A stretch of DNA of 64,000 nucleotides from assembly GCA_017744735.1 (NCBI GenBank), contig JAGIAR010000004.1, positions 124,001 through 188,000 on the forward strand, read 5' to 3'. The position numbers and the translations under genes are program-made. Shown here one piece after another: positions 9,191 through 17,135 of the stretch; positions within the stretch are counted from its first letter, which is position 1, and the number at the start of each line of letters is the position of its first letter. The DNA is from Novosphingobium sp. (lineage in GTDB: Bacteria > Pseudomonadota > Alphaproteobacteria > Sphingomonadales > Sphingomonadaceae). The notes under the pieces are model-generated. The model had not been told where the DNA came from. It did not search any database and saw nothing but the letters and a program-made list of their open reading frames with translations.

Positions 9191-11317
9191 CTATGGGTTC
9201 GCGCTTTCCTTCTCGCCTTTGCCCTTGGCGCCGGTCGCGCGCTCGAGGAAGTCCTTGTTCGCGGCCGGCGGCGGGCTCGCGGGGATCAGCCCGGCATTGG
9301 GCAGCACGTCGTCCGGGGGCATGTTGTCGTTGCCCTTGCGCGGGCCCTGCGGACCGTTCGGCTCGACCAGATTGCCGTTCTCGTCGACATAATAGTAGTC
9401 GCCCGGATCCCCGTTCAGCCCCTCGTCGTCGGGCTCGAGCTGCCAGTCGGGCAATTTGAGCTGGGTATCGAACTGCTCGACCGGGCGATCCTTGACTGCG
9501 AAGCGCATGTAATCGGCAAAGGCGCGCGCGGGCGCCGAACCGCCGCTGAGGCCCCCGACCGGCTTCGCATCGTCCCGACCCATCCACACACCGGTGGTGA
9601 TGCCCGAGGAGAAGCCTAGAAACCAGCCGTCCTTGTTCGAGCTGGTGGTGCCGGTCTTGCCCGCAACCGGACGGCCGATCTGCGCCGCACGCCCGGTGCC
9701 GGTGGCAACCGCGGTCTGCAGCAGGTCGGTGATCCCCGCGGCGACATAGTCGGGCACCAGCTGGACGGTGCGCGCATCCTGGTGGCGATACAGCTCCTGC
9801 CCGTCGACCGTGGTGACCTTCGAGATGCCGTAGGGCTCCACCGAACGCCCCCGCGCCGCGACCGAAGCGAAAGCTCGGGTCATGTCGATCACGCGGACGT
9901 CGTTGGTTCCCAGCACCATCGAAGGGTTGGTCGCAACCGGGCTGGTAATGCCGAAACGGCGCGCCATCGACGCGACCGTGCCGAAGCCCACCTCGTTGCC
10001 GAGCTGGGCCGCGACAGTGTTCTTCGAATAGGCGAAGGCGGCGCGCACGTCGATTTCGCCGGCATAGGAGCCGCCGGAATTGTGCGGGCTCCAGCCGTCG
10101 ATGGTCACCGGCTCGTCCTTGACCTTGTCGTCGGGCGTGTAGCCGGCCTCGAGCGCCGCGAGATAGACGAACAGCTTCCACGCCGAGCCGGGCTGGCGCA
10201 CCGCATTGGTGGCACGGTTGTAATTGGTCGCAACGTAATCCGTCCCTCCGACCATCGCCAACACCGCGCCGTCGCGGTCGAGGCTGACCAGTGCACCCTG
10301 CGCGCCCTTGGGCACGTTGGCCTTGATCGCCCGGGTCGCCTGGGCCTGCATCTTGGTGTCGAGCGTGGTCCAGACGTCGAGCGGCTGGCTGGTCTCGGGC
10401 AGGATCAGGTCGAGTTGCGGCAGCACCCAGTCGGTGAAATAGCGTACCGAGTTCTGGCCCTTCTCGGGCGCGAGCTTGATCTCGGACACGTCGACATCGG
10501 CCTGGTCGGCCGAGATCGCGCCGTATTTCTTCATTTGCGCGATCACCACGTTGGCGCGACCGACCGCCGCCTTCACATCCGCGGTCGGAGAATAGCGGCT
10601 CGGCGCCTTGACCAGCCCGGCGATGATCGCCGCCTCGCCGAGGTTGAGCGTGCGGGCGGAGTGGCTGAAGAAATTGCGGCTGGCGGAATCGATCCCATAG
10701 GCGCCGCCGCCGAAATAGACCTTGTTGAGGTAGAGCTCGAGGATCTGCTGCTTCGAGAACTTCCATTCCAGCGCCATCGCCAGGATCGCCTCGCGCGCCT
10801 TGCGGTCGAGCGTGCGATTGTTGTTGAGGAACACGTTGCGCGCGAGCTGCTGGGTGATGGTGGAGGTCGCGCTGGTGCGCTCGTCATCGCGCCACGAGAC
10901 CCACATCGCGCGGATCAGCCCGAGCGGATCGATCCCGATATGCGAGAAGAACCGACGGTCCTCGACCGAGACCATCGCGTCCTTCATCACCTGCGGGATC
11001 TCGTCGTAACTCAACCACTGGCCGTAGCTCGGCCCCATCGCGACGATCTCGCTGCCATCGCGCGCGCGGATCACGATCGTCTGACCGGCCTTGGTGTCCT
11101 TGAGCGCGGAAAAGCTCGGCAGGTTCTGCGCCGCCATATAGACGGCGGTCCCGAGCGCGATCGCCGCAAGCAGCGCCAGGGCACCGCCCCAGATCAGGAC
11201 GCGCCTGACGAAGCGCTTCCATCGCCCCGGCGGCCGCGACCCGCCTCCGCCCGTATTACCCGATCGCACGCGCTCGCGCGGTGTGGCCTTGGAGCCGACG
11301 CTCCGGTTGCGTGCCAT
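9191..11317 (-). CDS. mrcA: penicillin-binding protein 1A (bifunctional glycosyltransferase/transpeptidase)
   Basis: A 708-residue class A PBP that polymerises and cross-links peptidoglycan. A basic cytoplasmic tail (1-40) precedes one membrane helix (VLIWGGALALLAAIALGTAVY). The GT51 domain follows, with catalytic Glu119 in VEDRRFFSHIGID and TITQQLARN near 155. The transpeptidase domain has Ser378 and Lys381 in PGSAWK, SKN at 431-433 and KTGT at 554-557. The C-terminal 90 residues are acidic and Pro/Asn-rich, a linker-like tail seen in sphingomonads. All catalytic motifs are intact. It is convergent with degP. Confidence 0.95.
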   Translation of the reverse strand: MARNRSVGSKATPRERVRSGNTGGGGSRPPGRWKRFVRRVLIWGGALALLAAIALGTAVYMAAQNLPSFSALKDTKAGQTIVIRARDGSEIVAMGPSYGQWLSYDEIPQVMKDAMVSVEDRRFFSHIGIDPLGLIRAMWVSWRDDERTSATSTITQQLARNVFLNNNRTLDRKAREAILAMALEWKFSKQQILELYLNKVYFGGGAYGIDSASRNFFSHSARTLNLGEAAIIAGLVKAPSRYSPTADVKAAVGRANVVIAQMKKYGAISADQADVDVSEIKLAPEKGQNSVRYFTDWVLPQLDLILPETSQPLDVWTTLDTKMQAQATRAIKANVPKGAQGALVSLDRDGAVLAMVGGTDYVATNYNRATNAVRQPGSAWKLFVYLAALEAGYTPDDKVKDEPVTIDGWSPHNSGGSYAGEIDVRAAFAYSKNTVAAQLGNEVGFGTVASMARRFGITSPVATNPSMVLGTNDVRVIDMTRAFASVAARGRSVEPYGISKVTTVDGQELYRHQDARTVQLVPDYVAAGITDLLQTAVATGTGRAAQIGRPVAGKTGTTSSNKDGWFLGFSSGITTGVWMGRDDAKPVGGLSGGSAPARAFADYMRFAVKDRPVEQFDTQLKLPDWQLEPDDEGLNGDPGDYYYVDENGNLVEPNGPQGPRKGNDNMPPDDVLPNAGLIPASPPPAANKDFLERATGAKGKGEKESANP

Positions 11318-11459
11318 GCGGCTGCTTCGTCCTTACCTGCGGCCCCGTCGGCCCGTTCGCGGGCTGTGCATAGAGTATTCGTAACACGGCGTTAACGCCG
11401 ATTTCCACAGGCCGGCGCGCACGGCGCCGGTTTCGGCCCAACCCCTGCCGCGGAACCTC

Positions 11460-12131
11460 TCAGGCGTTCACGTCGGCGTAGTGCTTGGGTGGCTGGATCA
11501 CATCCATCCGCTCGGCCAGCAGCGGGCGGAAGCTCGGGCGGCTCTTGAACACCGAGTACCAGCCGCGGGTCTGCTCGTGTCCCGACCAGTCGATCCCGCC
11601 GAGATAGTCGGCGACCGAAATCTGCGCTGCCGCGGCGAGATCCGCCAGGCTCATCTGCGCGCCGGCGAGCCACGGGCGCGTATCGATCAGCCAGTCGATG
11701 TAATCGAGATGCTCGTTCGCCAGCCGCATCGCATCGCGCAGCAGGCGCGAGTCGGGCGGGGCCCGCAGGAACAGGCGCTTCTTCATCCGCTCGTTGAGCA
11801 GCGGATAGGTGACGTCGTGATAGAAATTCTCGTCGAACAGCGCGACCAGCCGACGGATCTCCGCGCGATTGACCGCGGTGCCGACGATCATCGGCGCGCG
11901 ATCGACCGTCTCTTCGAAATACTCGCAGATCGCCTGGCTATCGACCAGGACGATGCCCTTTTCCGCGTCGCGCAGCACCGGGGTGCGCCCGGCGGGATTG
12001 AGCGCGAAGAACTCGTCGCGGCCCTCCCACGGATTCTCGCGCTCCAGCTCGTAGGCGACGCCCTTCTCGCTCAGCAGCAGGCGGACCTTGCGCGAGAAGG
12101 GGCACAGCGGAAATTGGAAGAGCTGCCACAT
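11460..12131 (-). CDS. glutathione S-transferase family protein
   Basis: A 223-residue cytosolic GST-fold protein. The thioredoxin-like half contains FPLCPFSRKVRLLLSEKG near 7-23 with a CPFS motif in the glutathione-site position, and the cis-Pro/SNAIL-like segment GRTPVLRD...VDSQAICEYFE near 50-76. The helical C-terminal half contains the N-capping segment SLADLAAAAQ. The start at 12131 (MWQLFQ) is preferred because AAAGGA lies 8-9 bases upstream; an ATG at 12140 is the alternative. Substrate is unknown. Members of this family act in lignin beta-ether cleavage in sphingomonads, but nothing here identifies it as one. Confidence 0.88.
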   Translation of the reverse strand: MWQLFQFPLCPFSRKVRLLLSEKGVAYELERENPWEGRDEFFALNPAGRTPVLRDAEKGIVLVDSQAICEYFEETVDRAPMIVGTAVNRAEIRRLVALFDENFYHDVTYPLLNERMKKRLFLRAPPDSRLLRDAMRLANEHLDYIDWLIDTRPWLAGAQMSLADLAAAAQISVADYLGGIDWSGHEQTRGWYSVFKSRPSFRPLLAERMDVIQPPKHYADVNA

Positions 12132-12216
12132 GCGTGTCATCCTTTGCCGCAAGGCGCCCGGCGCGTCCACCGGCGCGCGCGTTGCGGCTGGGGATTCGGC
12201 GGGCCTCCGCCCCTTC

Positions 12217-12624
12217 TTACAGTCCCGATGCTTCGAGCGAGAGCTGGCAGGGCTGCATCAGCGAGGCGAGATACCGCTTCTTGTCGGACGCGGCGGCATT
12301 GGCCTGCTGCAACTGCGTTACCTCTGTCGCGAACAGCGCCTGGACCTGGTCGTGATCGAGCTGGAGCGCCTCCATCAGCGTCGCAGTCGCCTGCACGAAA
12401 TATTCGCGCCCGCGCTCGGCCAGCGGCGGATAGGCCAGCGCATTGGCATCGCCGTGCTGCTGGTCGTAGGCGACGATCGCGAAGACCGCCGAACAGCGCA
12501 GCAGGGTCTTCTGTTCGAGGTCGAGCTGCGGCGCAGGGGTCGATTGCTGCGCCGCGGCCGGCATGGCAAGCGGCGCGGCGGCGAGCACCGCGGCAAACGG
12601 AACGAAAAAGGCGAGGCGAAGCAT
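12217..12624 (-). CDS. hypothetical secreted protein
   Basis: A 135-residue protein with a clear Sec signal (MLRLAFFVPFAAVLAAAPLAMPAAAQQ, cleavage after about residue 26). The mature part is helical with two Cys (LLRCSAVF and MQPCQLS) that could form a disulfide. I do not recognise a family beyond resemblance to conserved hypothetical proteins of sphingomonads. It follows the SDR gene by 32 bases on the same strand and may share its transcript. The start was chosen at the Met that begins the signal peptide; the upstream extension overlaps the SDR stop region. Confidence 0.7.
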   Translation of the reverse strand: MLRLAFFVPFAAVLAAAPLAMPAAAQQSTPAPQLDLEQKTLLRCSAVFAIVAYDQQHGDANALAYPPLAERGREYFVQATATLMEALQLDHDQVQALFATEVTQLQQANAAASDKKRYLASLMQPCQLSLEASGL

Positions 12625-12656
12625 CGTACGCCCGCTAGGCTCCGGCACCTGAACCG

Positions 12657-13574
12657 TCACTGCACCGCATCGGCTTCACGCCGGGTCTTCTCGAAGCTTT
12701 CGCCGCGCATCCGCTCGAACGCGATCCGCTGCTCGAACCCCGGATCCTCGGGATAGTCGCGATAATCGGCGAGGGTCTCGGCGAAGATCCGCTCGATCTC
12801 CTGCTTGTGGTCGGGGTGGGTGAAAATGTTCGCGCGGTTCTCGCGGATCCCGTCCATGATCCGCGCGCCGATCACGTCGGGCTCCATCCCGAATTCGTGC
12901 AGCCCCGCGAGCCGTTCGACCGCGGCCGGATCGACCGCCTTCATCGCGCCCTTGAGCGTATCGGGGCGGACATCGTCGCTGGCATAGATATAACTCTTCA
13001 CCAGCCCCGGATGCACCACCGAGACGCCGATCCCGTATTTGTACATCGAATGGCGCAGCGAATAGGACAGGCCCCGCACCGCGAACTTGGCGGTGTTGTA
13101 GATCCCCGCCGCGCCGCTGCCGAGGAAGCTCGCCATGCTGGCGGTGTTGACGATGTGGCCGCCCTTGACCTCGCCCGACAGCGCGCGCTCCTTCATCCGC
13201 GGGGCGAAGGTCATCACCCCGTTGACCACGCCGTGGAAATCGACCCCGAGCACCCAGTCCCAATCGTCGTAGGAGGAATCCTCGATCGTCTGGAACAGGT
13301 TGATCCCGGCATTGTTGAACAGCAGCGAAACCGGCCCGAACGCCGCCTCGACCCGGTCGGCGGCCTCGCTGAAGCCCTCGCGGCTGGAGACGTCGAGCTG
13401 CACCCCCATCACCTCGCGATTGTCGAGCGTCGCCAGCGCCGCATCGATCGCATCCTGCCGGATGTCGGCGATCGCGACCTTCACGCCTTCGTTCAGCAGG
13501 TTGCGCACGATGCCGAGGCCGACGCCGTTGGCGCCGCCGGTGACGAAGGCCGTGCGGCCTGCGAAATCCTTCAT
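12657..13574 (-). CDS. SDR family NAD(P)-dependent oxidoreductase
   Basis: A 305-residue short-chain dehydrogenase/reductase. The cofactor motif TGGANGVG is at residues 12-19, NNAG near 92, the catalytic Ser in NTASMAS, and the Tyr-x3-Lys pair in IYNTAK. The C-terminal 60 residues are longer and more charged than in a minimal SDR. It starts 2 bases after the stop of an NTF2-fold gene, so it belongs to the minus-strand arm of the catabolic divergon. It probably oxidises an alcohol or reduces a ketone in the same pathway. The actual substrate cannot be read from sequence. Confidence 0.9.
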   Translation of the reverse strand: MKDFAGRTAFVTGGANGVGLGIVRNLLNEGVKVAIADIRQDAIDAALATLDNREVMGVQLDVSSREGFSEAADRVEAAFGPVSLLFNNAGINLFQTIEDSSYDDWDWVLGVDFHGVVNGVMTFAPRMKERALSGEVKGGHIVNTASMASFLGSGAAGIYNTAKFAVRGLSYSLRHSMYKYGIGVSVVHPGLVKSYIYASDDVRPDTLKGAMKAVDPAAVERLAGLHEFGMEPDVIGARIMDGIRENRANIFTHPDHKQEIERIFAETLADYRDYPEDPGFEQRIAFERMRGESFEKTRREADAVQ

Positions 13575-13576
13575 GG

Positions 13577-14092
13577 TCAGTCCTTCTTCGCGGCGTCCGC
13601 GACTTCGTCGAAACGGATCACCGGGTTCGGATCGGGCGTCTCGCGCCCGGGGATGAACTCGTTGTAGATCTTCCGCCGCCTGAACAGCCACTGACCGTCG
13701 ATCCGCACGACCTCGTCCTCATAGGTGCCGTAGCTCTGGATCTGGGGCGTGCGGCCGGGCCCGCCGTCGGTCATCTCCCACCAGAAGGCGGTGGTCCAGG
13801 CCCGGTCGCCCTCGATCCGGATCACGATCTGGTCGAGCACGTGGCGCAGCAGCGCCGGGCTGCCGTCCTCGCGCTTGAACAGCCGGCCGACGTTCTCGCG
13901 GAACTTCACCGCCCCTTCGCGGATCGCCGCGCGGCCGACCAGAGTGTCCATCGCGTAGTCGAGCACGCCGTCCTCGGTGAAGCAGCCGGCGTAGGTCTCG
14001 GTGTCGTGCCAGTCCATCGCGAAGAGATAGCGGCCCATCAGGTCCTGGATCTGCGCACGGTCGTCGGCATAGGTGGGGGAGTAGATGGTCAT
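13577..14092 (-). CDS. NTF2/SnoaL-like protein 1
   Basis: A 171-residue single-domain protein of the NTF2-like alpha+beta barrel fold, whose members include dehydratases, isomerases and lyases. Visible features are the helix DRAQIQDLMGRYLFAMDW, the strand-turn FTEDGVLDYA, and repeated beta strands ending in WLFRRRKIYNEF. It is a clear paralogue of the next gene upstream, sharing the DLM-RYLFAMDW and GTYEDE-VR-DG-WLF blocks. The ATG at 14092 overlaps the upstream stop (ATGA), which fixes the start. Function unknown; NTF2-fold proteins LdpA and PcfL act as formaldehyde lyases on lignin dimers in Novosphingobium, so a lyase role is possible. Confidence 0.85.
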   Translation of the reverse strand: MTIYSPTYADDRAQIQDLMGRYLFAMDWHDTETYAGCFTEDGVLDYAMDTLVGRAAIREGAVKFRENVGRLFKREDGSPALLRHVLDQIVIRIEGDRAWTTAFWWEMTDGGPGRTPQIQSYGTYEDEVVRIDGQWLFRRRKIYNEFIPGRETPDPNPVIRFDEVADAAKKD

Positions 14093-14595
14093 CGGGCACA
14101 AGCCTTTGCGCGCTGGTCCAGCAGCAGGACCGGATTGGTCTCGCCGGTCGCCCGGCCGTCGAGGAATTCGTTGAGGATCCGGCGCTTCGAAAACAACCAG
14201 CGCCCGTCCTGCCGGACCAGTTCGTCCTCATAGGTGCCGAAGGTGCCCGCCTTGGGCTTGTCGCCGGGGCCGTCGTTGGCCATCTCCCACCACAGCGCGA
14301 CCGCGAAGGCCCGGTCGCCCTCGACCCGGATCACGGTCTGCGCGAGGATGTGGCGCAGGATCGCCGGGCGCCCGCGGGAATCGGTGTAGATCTGCCCGAT
14401 CGCCGCCTTGAACGCGCGCACGCTTTCGCCGATCGCAGCGCGGCCCTTCGCGGTGCCGCGCGCATATTCGAGCTCGCCGTCCTCGGTGAACATCTCCGCG
14501 TAGGCATCGTAATCGGCCCAATCCATCGCGAACAGATAGCGCGCCATCAGGTCTTCGATCTCGGCGCGGTCCTGCGCGTAGGAGCGCGCGTTCAC
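14089..14595 (-). CDS. NTF2/SnoaL-like protein 2
   Basis: A 168-residue NTF2-fold protein and first gene of the minus-strand arm. It starts with GTG at 14595, with GGAAG about 7 bases upstream. It has the same DLMARYLFAMDW helix, FTEDGELEYA turn and GTYEDELVRQDGRWLF strands as its neighbour, so the two arose by tandem duplication and may form a heteromer or act on related substrates. The short spacing and stop/start overlap suggest one operon with the SDR. No catalytic assignment is possible from sequence alone. Confidence 0.85.
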   Translation of the reverse strand: MNARSYAQDRAEIEDLMARYLFAMDWADYDAYAEMFTEDGELEYARGTAKGRAAIGESVRAFKAAIGQIYTDSRGRPAILRHILAQTVIRVEGDRAFAVALWWEMANDGPGDKPKAGTFGTYEDELVRQDGRWLFSKRRILNEFLDGRATGETNPVLLLDQRAKACAR

Positions 14596-14708
14596 CGCCC
14601 GCTTCCCGCGCGCAACGGCTTGCCTGCGACTGGCTGCATAGAAAACTCTCCCTCGGTTTCGCCCGCGCCGTTCTGCGACGGTGCGTTACATTATTTCGCT
14701 TCGTCTTT

Positions 14709-14727
14709 TTGTATTCACCACTTACAA
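14709..14727. promoter_or_regulatory. possible operator in the divergent promoter region of the catabolic cluster
   Basis: The 197-base gap (14596-14792) between the NTF2 operon and the MFS gene is the only divergent intergenic region of the cluster and is visibly AT-richer than its flanks. Within it TTGTA and TACAA form an inverted repeat around 9 bases. No regulator gene is adjacent, so a distant or global factor would be needed. The repeat arms are only 5 bp, hence low confidence. Confidence 0.25.
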
Positions 14728-14792
14728 TTTGGCCAAGCAGATTTCGGCGAGTCACCCGCGAAGAGGGCGTACCGCGAGAGAGGAACCGAACC

Positions 14793-16202
14793 ATGGCAAT
14801 CGCGCCGAACGCAACCGAATTGCAGGCGGCAACCACGGGCGCGACGGGCGACAAGGACCAGCCGTGGCCTTCGGAGCGCTGGGGCTTCTACGCGCTGTTC
14901 TGCGTGATCTTCGCGACCTTCATCACCTTCTTCGACCAGACCGTGTTCCAGATGCTGGCCGAGAAGATGAAGGGCAGCTTCGGCATGACCGACGCGATGC
15001 TCGGCTGGGTGCAGGGACCGGTAAGCCTGATCGCCTATGTCATCGTCGGCATCCCGCTCGCGCGGCTGGTCGATATCTACCCGCGCAAATGGGTGCTTTC
15101 GCTCGGCATCGCGGCGCTCGGCTCGATCATGGCGCTGGGCGGGATCGCGCAAAACCTCGGCCAGCTGATCGGGACGCGACTGTTCGTCGGCGCGAGCTCG
15201 TCGGCCAACGGCCCCGGCTCCTATTCGCTCCTGCTCGACTATTTCCGCCCGATGCGCATCCCGCTGGTCTTCGCGCTGCTGCAGCTCGGCTACATCGGCG
15301 GCAGTTCGCTCGGCAATATCGTCGGCGGGCAGATGATCGCCTGGACCGCGACCTTCCCCGACACGATCCATTTCCTCGGCCTGTCGATCTTCAACTGGCA
15401 GCTGGTGATGGTGATGGTCGGCACGCCGGGCCTGCTGGCCGGGCTGTTCTACGTGTTCCTGAGGGAGCCGCCGCGGCGCAGCCCCGCGGGCTCGCACAAG
15501 CTGGTCGCCGACGACGCTTCGGCCGGGCGCAAGTTCGCCGCCTTCATGGGTTGGGACGCGGCCAAGGCGATCTGGGAACGCAAGCAGGTGTTCCTGCCGC
15601 TGTTCGCAGCGCTGGCGCTGTCGGCGGTCGAAAGCCAGGGCCTGCCGGCCTGGCGCATCCCGTTCATGGCCCGCACCTACGGCTGGAGCGAGGCCGAGAC
15701 CGGCGCGCTGCTCGGCACGCTGATGCTGGTCTCGATGCTCGCCGGGATTTTCGCGGGCGGCGTGTTCGTGACCTGGATGGGCAAGCGCTACAAGGACGCC
15801 AACATCCGCGCGACCGCGATCATCTTCACCTGCACCACCATCGTCACGATCGCCTCCCCGCTGATGCCCACCGGCGAAGGCGCGATCGCGATGATGGCCG
15901 CGGGCGTGTTCTTCGGCCTCGCCGGGGCGCCGGCGCAGAACGCCGCGGTGCAGCGCATCGTCCCCAACGAAAAGCGCGGCCAGGTCAGCGCGCTCTATCT
16001 GTTCATGTTCACCTTCTTCGGCGGGCTCGGCAGCTGGGTGATCGGATCGGTCAGCACCTACATCATCGGCGACGAGCAGATGATCTGGAAGGCGATCCTG
16101 ATCACCGCGTGCATCTTCCTGCCCACCGCAACCTTCTTCATGTGGCGCGGCATCCGCCCCTATCGCGAAGAGGTGGAACGCCTCGAAGCGCTCGGCCTCT
16201 GA
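14793..16202 (+). CDS. MFS transporter, probable aromatic-compound uptake
   Basis: A 469-residue 12-helix major facilitator. The loop 2-3 motif is PLARLVDIYPRKWV and helix 4 contains TRLFVGASSSANGPG. The central cytoplasmic loop is charged and the second half starts near 265. The ATG at 14793 has GAGAGGAA 7-8 bases upstream. It heads the plus-strand arm and is followed by an NTF2-fold gene after 35 bases. A second MFS of a different type sits 5.5 kb on, so the cluster may carry separate uptake systems for two related compounds or an importer and an exporter. Confidence 0.88.
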   Translation: MAIAPNATELQAATTGATGDKDQPWPSERWGFYALFCVIFATFITFFDQTVFQMLAEKMKGSFGMTDAMLGWVQGPVSLIAYVIVGIPLARLVDIYPRKWVLSLGIAALGSIMALGGIAQNLGQLIGTRLFVGASSSANGPGSYSLLLDYFRPMRIPLVFALLQLGYIGGSSLGNIVGGQMIAWTATFPDTIHFLGLSIFNWQLVMVMVGTPGLLAGLFYVFLREPPRRSPAGSHKLVADDASAGRKFAAFMGWDAAKAIWERKQVFLPLFAALALSAVESQGLPAWRIPFMARTYGWSEAETGALLGTLMLVSMLAGIFAGGVFVTWMGKRYKDANIRATAIIFTCTTIVTIASPLMPTGEGAIAMMAAGVFFGLAGAPAQNAAVQRIVPNEKRGQVSALYLFMFTFFGGLGSWVIGSVSTYIIGDEQMIWKAILITACIFLPTATFFMWRGIRPYREEVERLEALGL

Positions 16203-16237
16203 GCGCACCCAACCGCATTCATCCCAGGAGTAGCATA

Positions 16238-16987
16238 ATGTCCGAAGACCGTGTCGCCGCCCTCGAAGCCAAGGTGGCCGAACTCGACCAGCGCCTGACC
16301 CAGCGCGAAGACGAGCTCGACGTGCGCAAGCTCCAGTATCTCTACGGCTATCTGATCGACAAATGCATGTACGACGAAGTCGTCGAACTGTTCACCGACG
16401 ATTGCGAAGTGCGCTTCTTCGGCGGCGTGTGGAAGGGCAAGGCCGGCGCCGCGCGGCTCTATATCGAGCGCTTCCGCAAGCGCTTCACCCACAACAACAA
16501 CGGCCCGATCGACGGCTTCCTGCTCGACCATCCGCAGCTTCAGGACATTGTCGACATCCAGCCCGACGGAGTCACCGCGTTCGCCCGCGCGCGCTCGACG
16601 ATGCAGGCCGGCCGCCATCGCGACTATGCCGATCCCGAAAAGGGCCTCAACATGCGTCAGTGGTGGGAAGGCGGCATCTACGAGAACACCTACAAGAAGG
16701 GCGCCGACGGCAAGTGGCGCATCCACGTGCTGAACTATTTCCCGCACTGGCATGCCGACTTCGACAAGGGCTGGGCGCTGACCGAGACCGAATACACCCC
16801 GTTCATCAAGACGCTCTACCCCGAGGATCCGTCGGGCCCGGACGAACTGATCGAGGATCACTGGTTGTGGCCGGTGCACAAGCTGCTGCCGTTCCACATG
16901 AAGCACCCGATCACCGGCGAGGAAATGAAGGCGACCCGCTGGGAAGGCGACGCCAAGCGGGATGCCGAGCGGGCCGCGGCGAAGTAA
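16238..16987 (+). CDS. NTF2/SnoaL-like protein 3 with N-terminal coiled coil
   Basis: A 249-residue protein. Residues 3-28 form a short heptad-like coiled coil (VAALEAKVAELDQRL). An NTF2-like domain follows with the helix VRKLQYLYGYLIDKCMYDEVVELF, FTDDCEVRF, and a His/Trp-rich strand LNYFPHWHADF near 165-175. It is larger than the two paralogues across the divergon and has a long C-terminal extension ending in charged residues. CAGGAG lies 9 bases before the ATG at 16238. The His/Trp cluster and the gene's place next to a LigW-like decarboxylase make an enzyme (lyase or dehydratase) likely. LdpA/PcfL-type lignin-dimer lyases share the fold, but I cannot show orthology. Confidence 0.82.
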   Translation: MSEDRVAALEAKVAELDQRLTQREDELDVRKLQYLYGYLIDKCMYDEVVELFTDDCEVRFFGGVWKGKAGAARLYIERFRKRFTHNNNGPIDGFLLDHPQLQDIVDIQPDGVTAFARARSTMQAGRHRDYADPEKGLNMRQWWEGGIYENTYKKGADGKWRIHVLNYFPHWHADFDKGWALTETEYTPFIKTLYPEDPSGPDELIEDHWLWPVHKLLPFHMKHPITGEEMKATRWEGDAKRDAERAAAK

Positions 16988-17003
16988 GGGTTGAAGAATG
17001 CAG

Positions 17004-17120
17004 GTCTCTCCCCTTTTAGGGGAGAGACACTGAGGCTTGGCAGATTTCTGCCTGGCCGAAGTTGAGAGGGGTGAGGTCGCTCCCCCTCGCCCAACCCTCT
17101 CCCCCTGAAGAGGGAGAGGG
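17004..17120. repeat. paired CTCCCC hairpins between NTF2 and ALDH genes
   Basis: The 148-base gap holds two hairpins. Bases 17004-17013 pair with 17019-17028 (10 bp, loop TTTTA), a likely terminator for the NTF2 gene. Bases 17095-17103 pair with 17112-17120 (9 bp), ending 16 bases before the ALDH start. They share the CTCTCCCC theme with the hairpins at 9128-9186. They look like copies of a dispersed extragenic palindrome. Confidence 0.6.
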
Positions 17121-17135
17121 CTCCAGGAGATTTCT

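Noticed and set aside
12657..14595. Suspected frameshift between the two similar NTF2 genes
   Set aside because: Both frames are complete, each with its own start and stop joined by ATGA; they are duplicates, not a broken gene.
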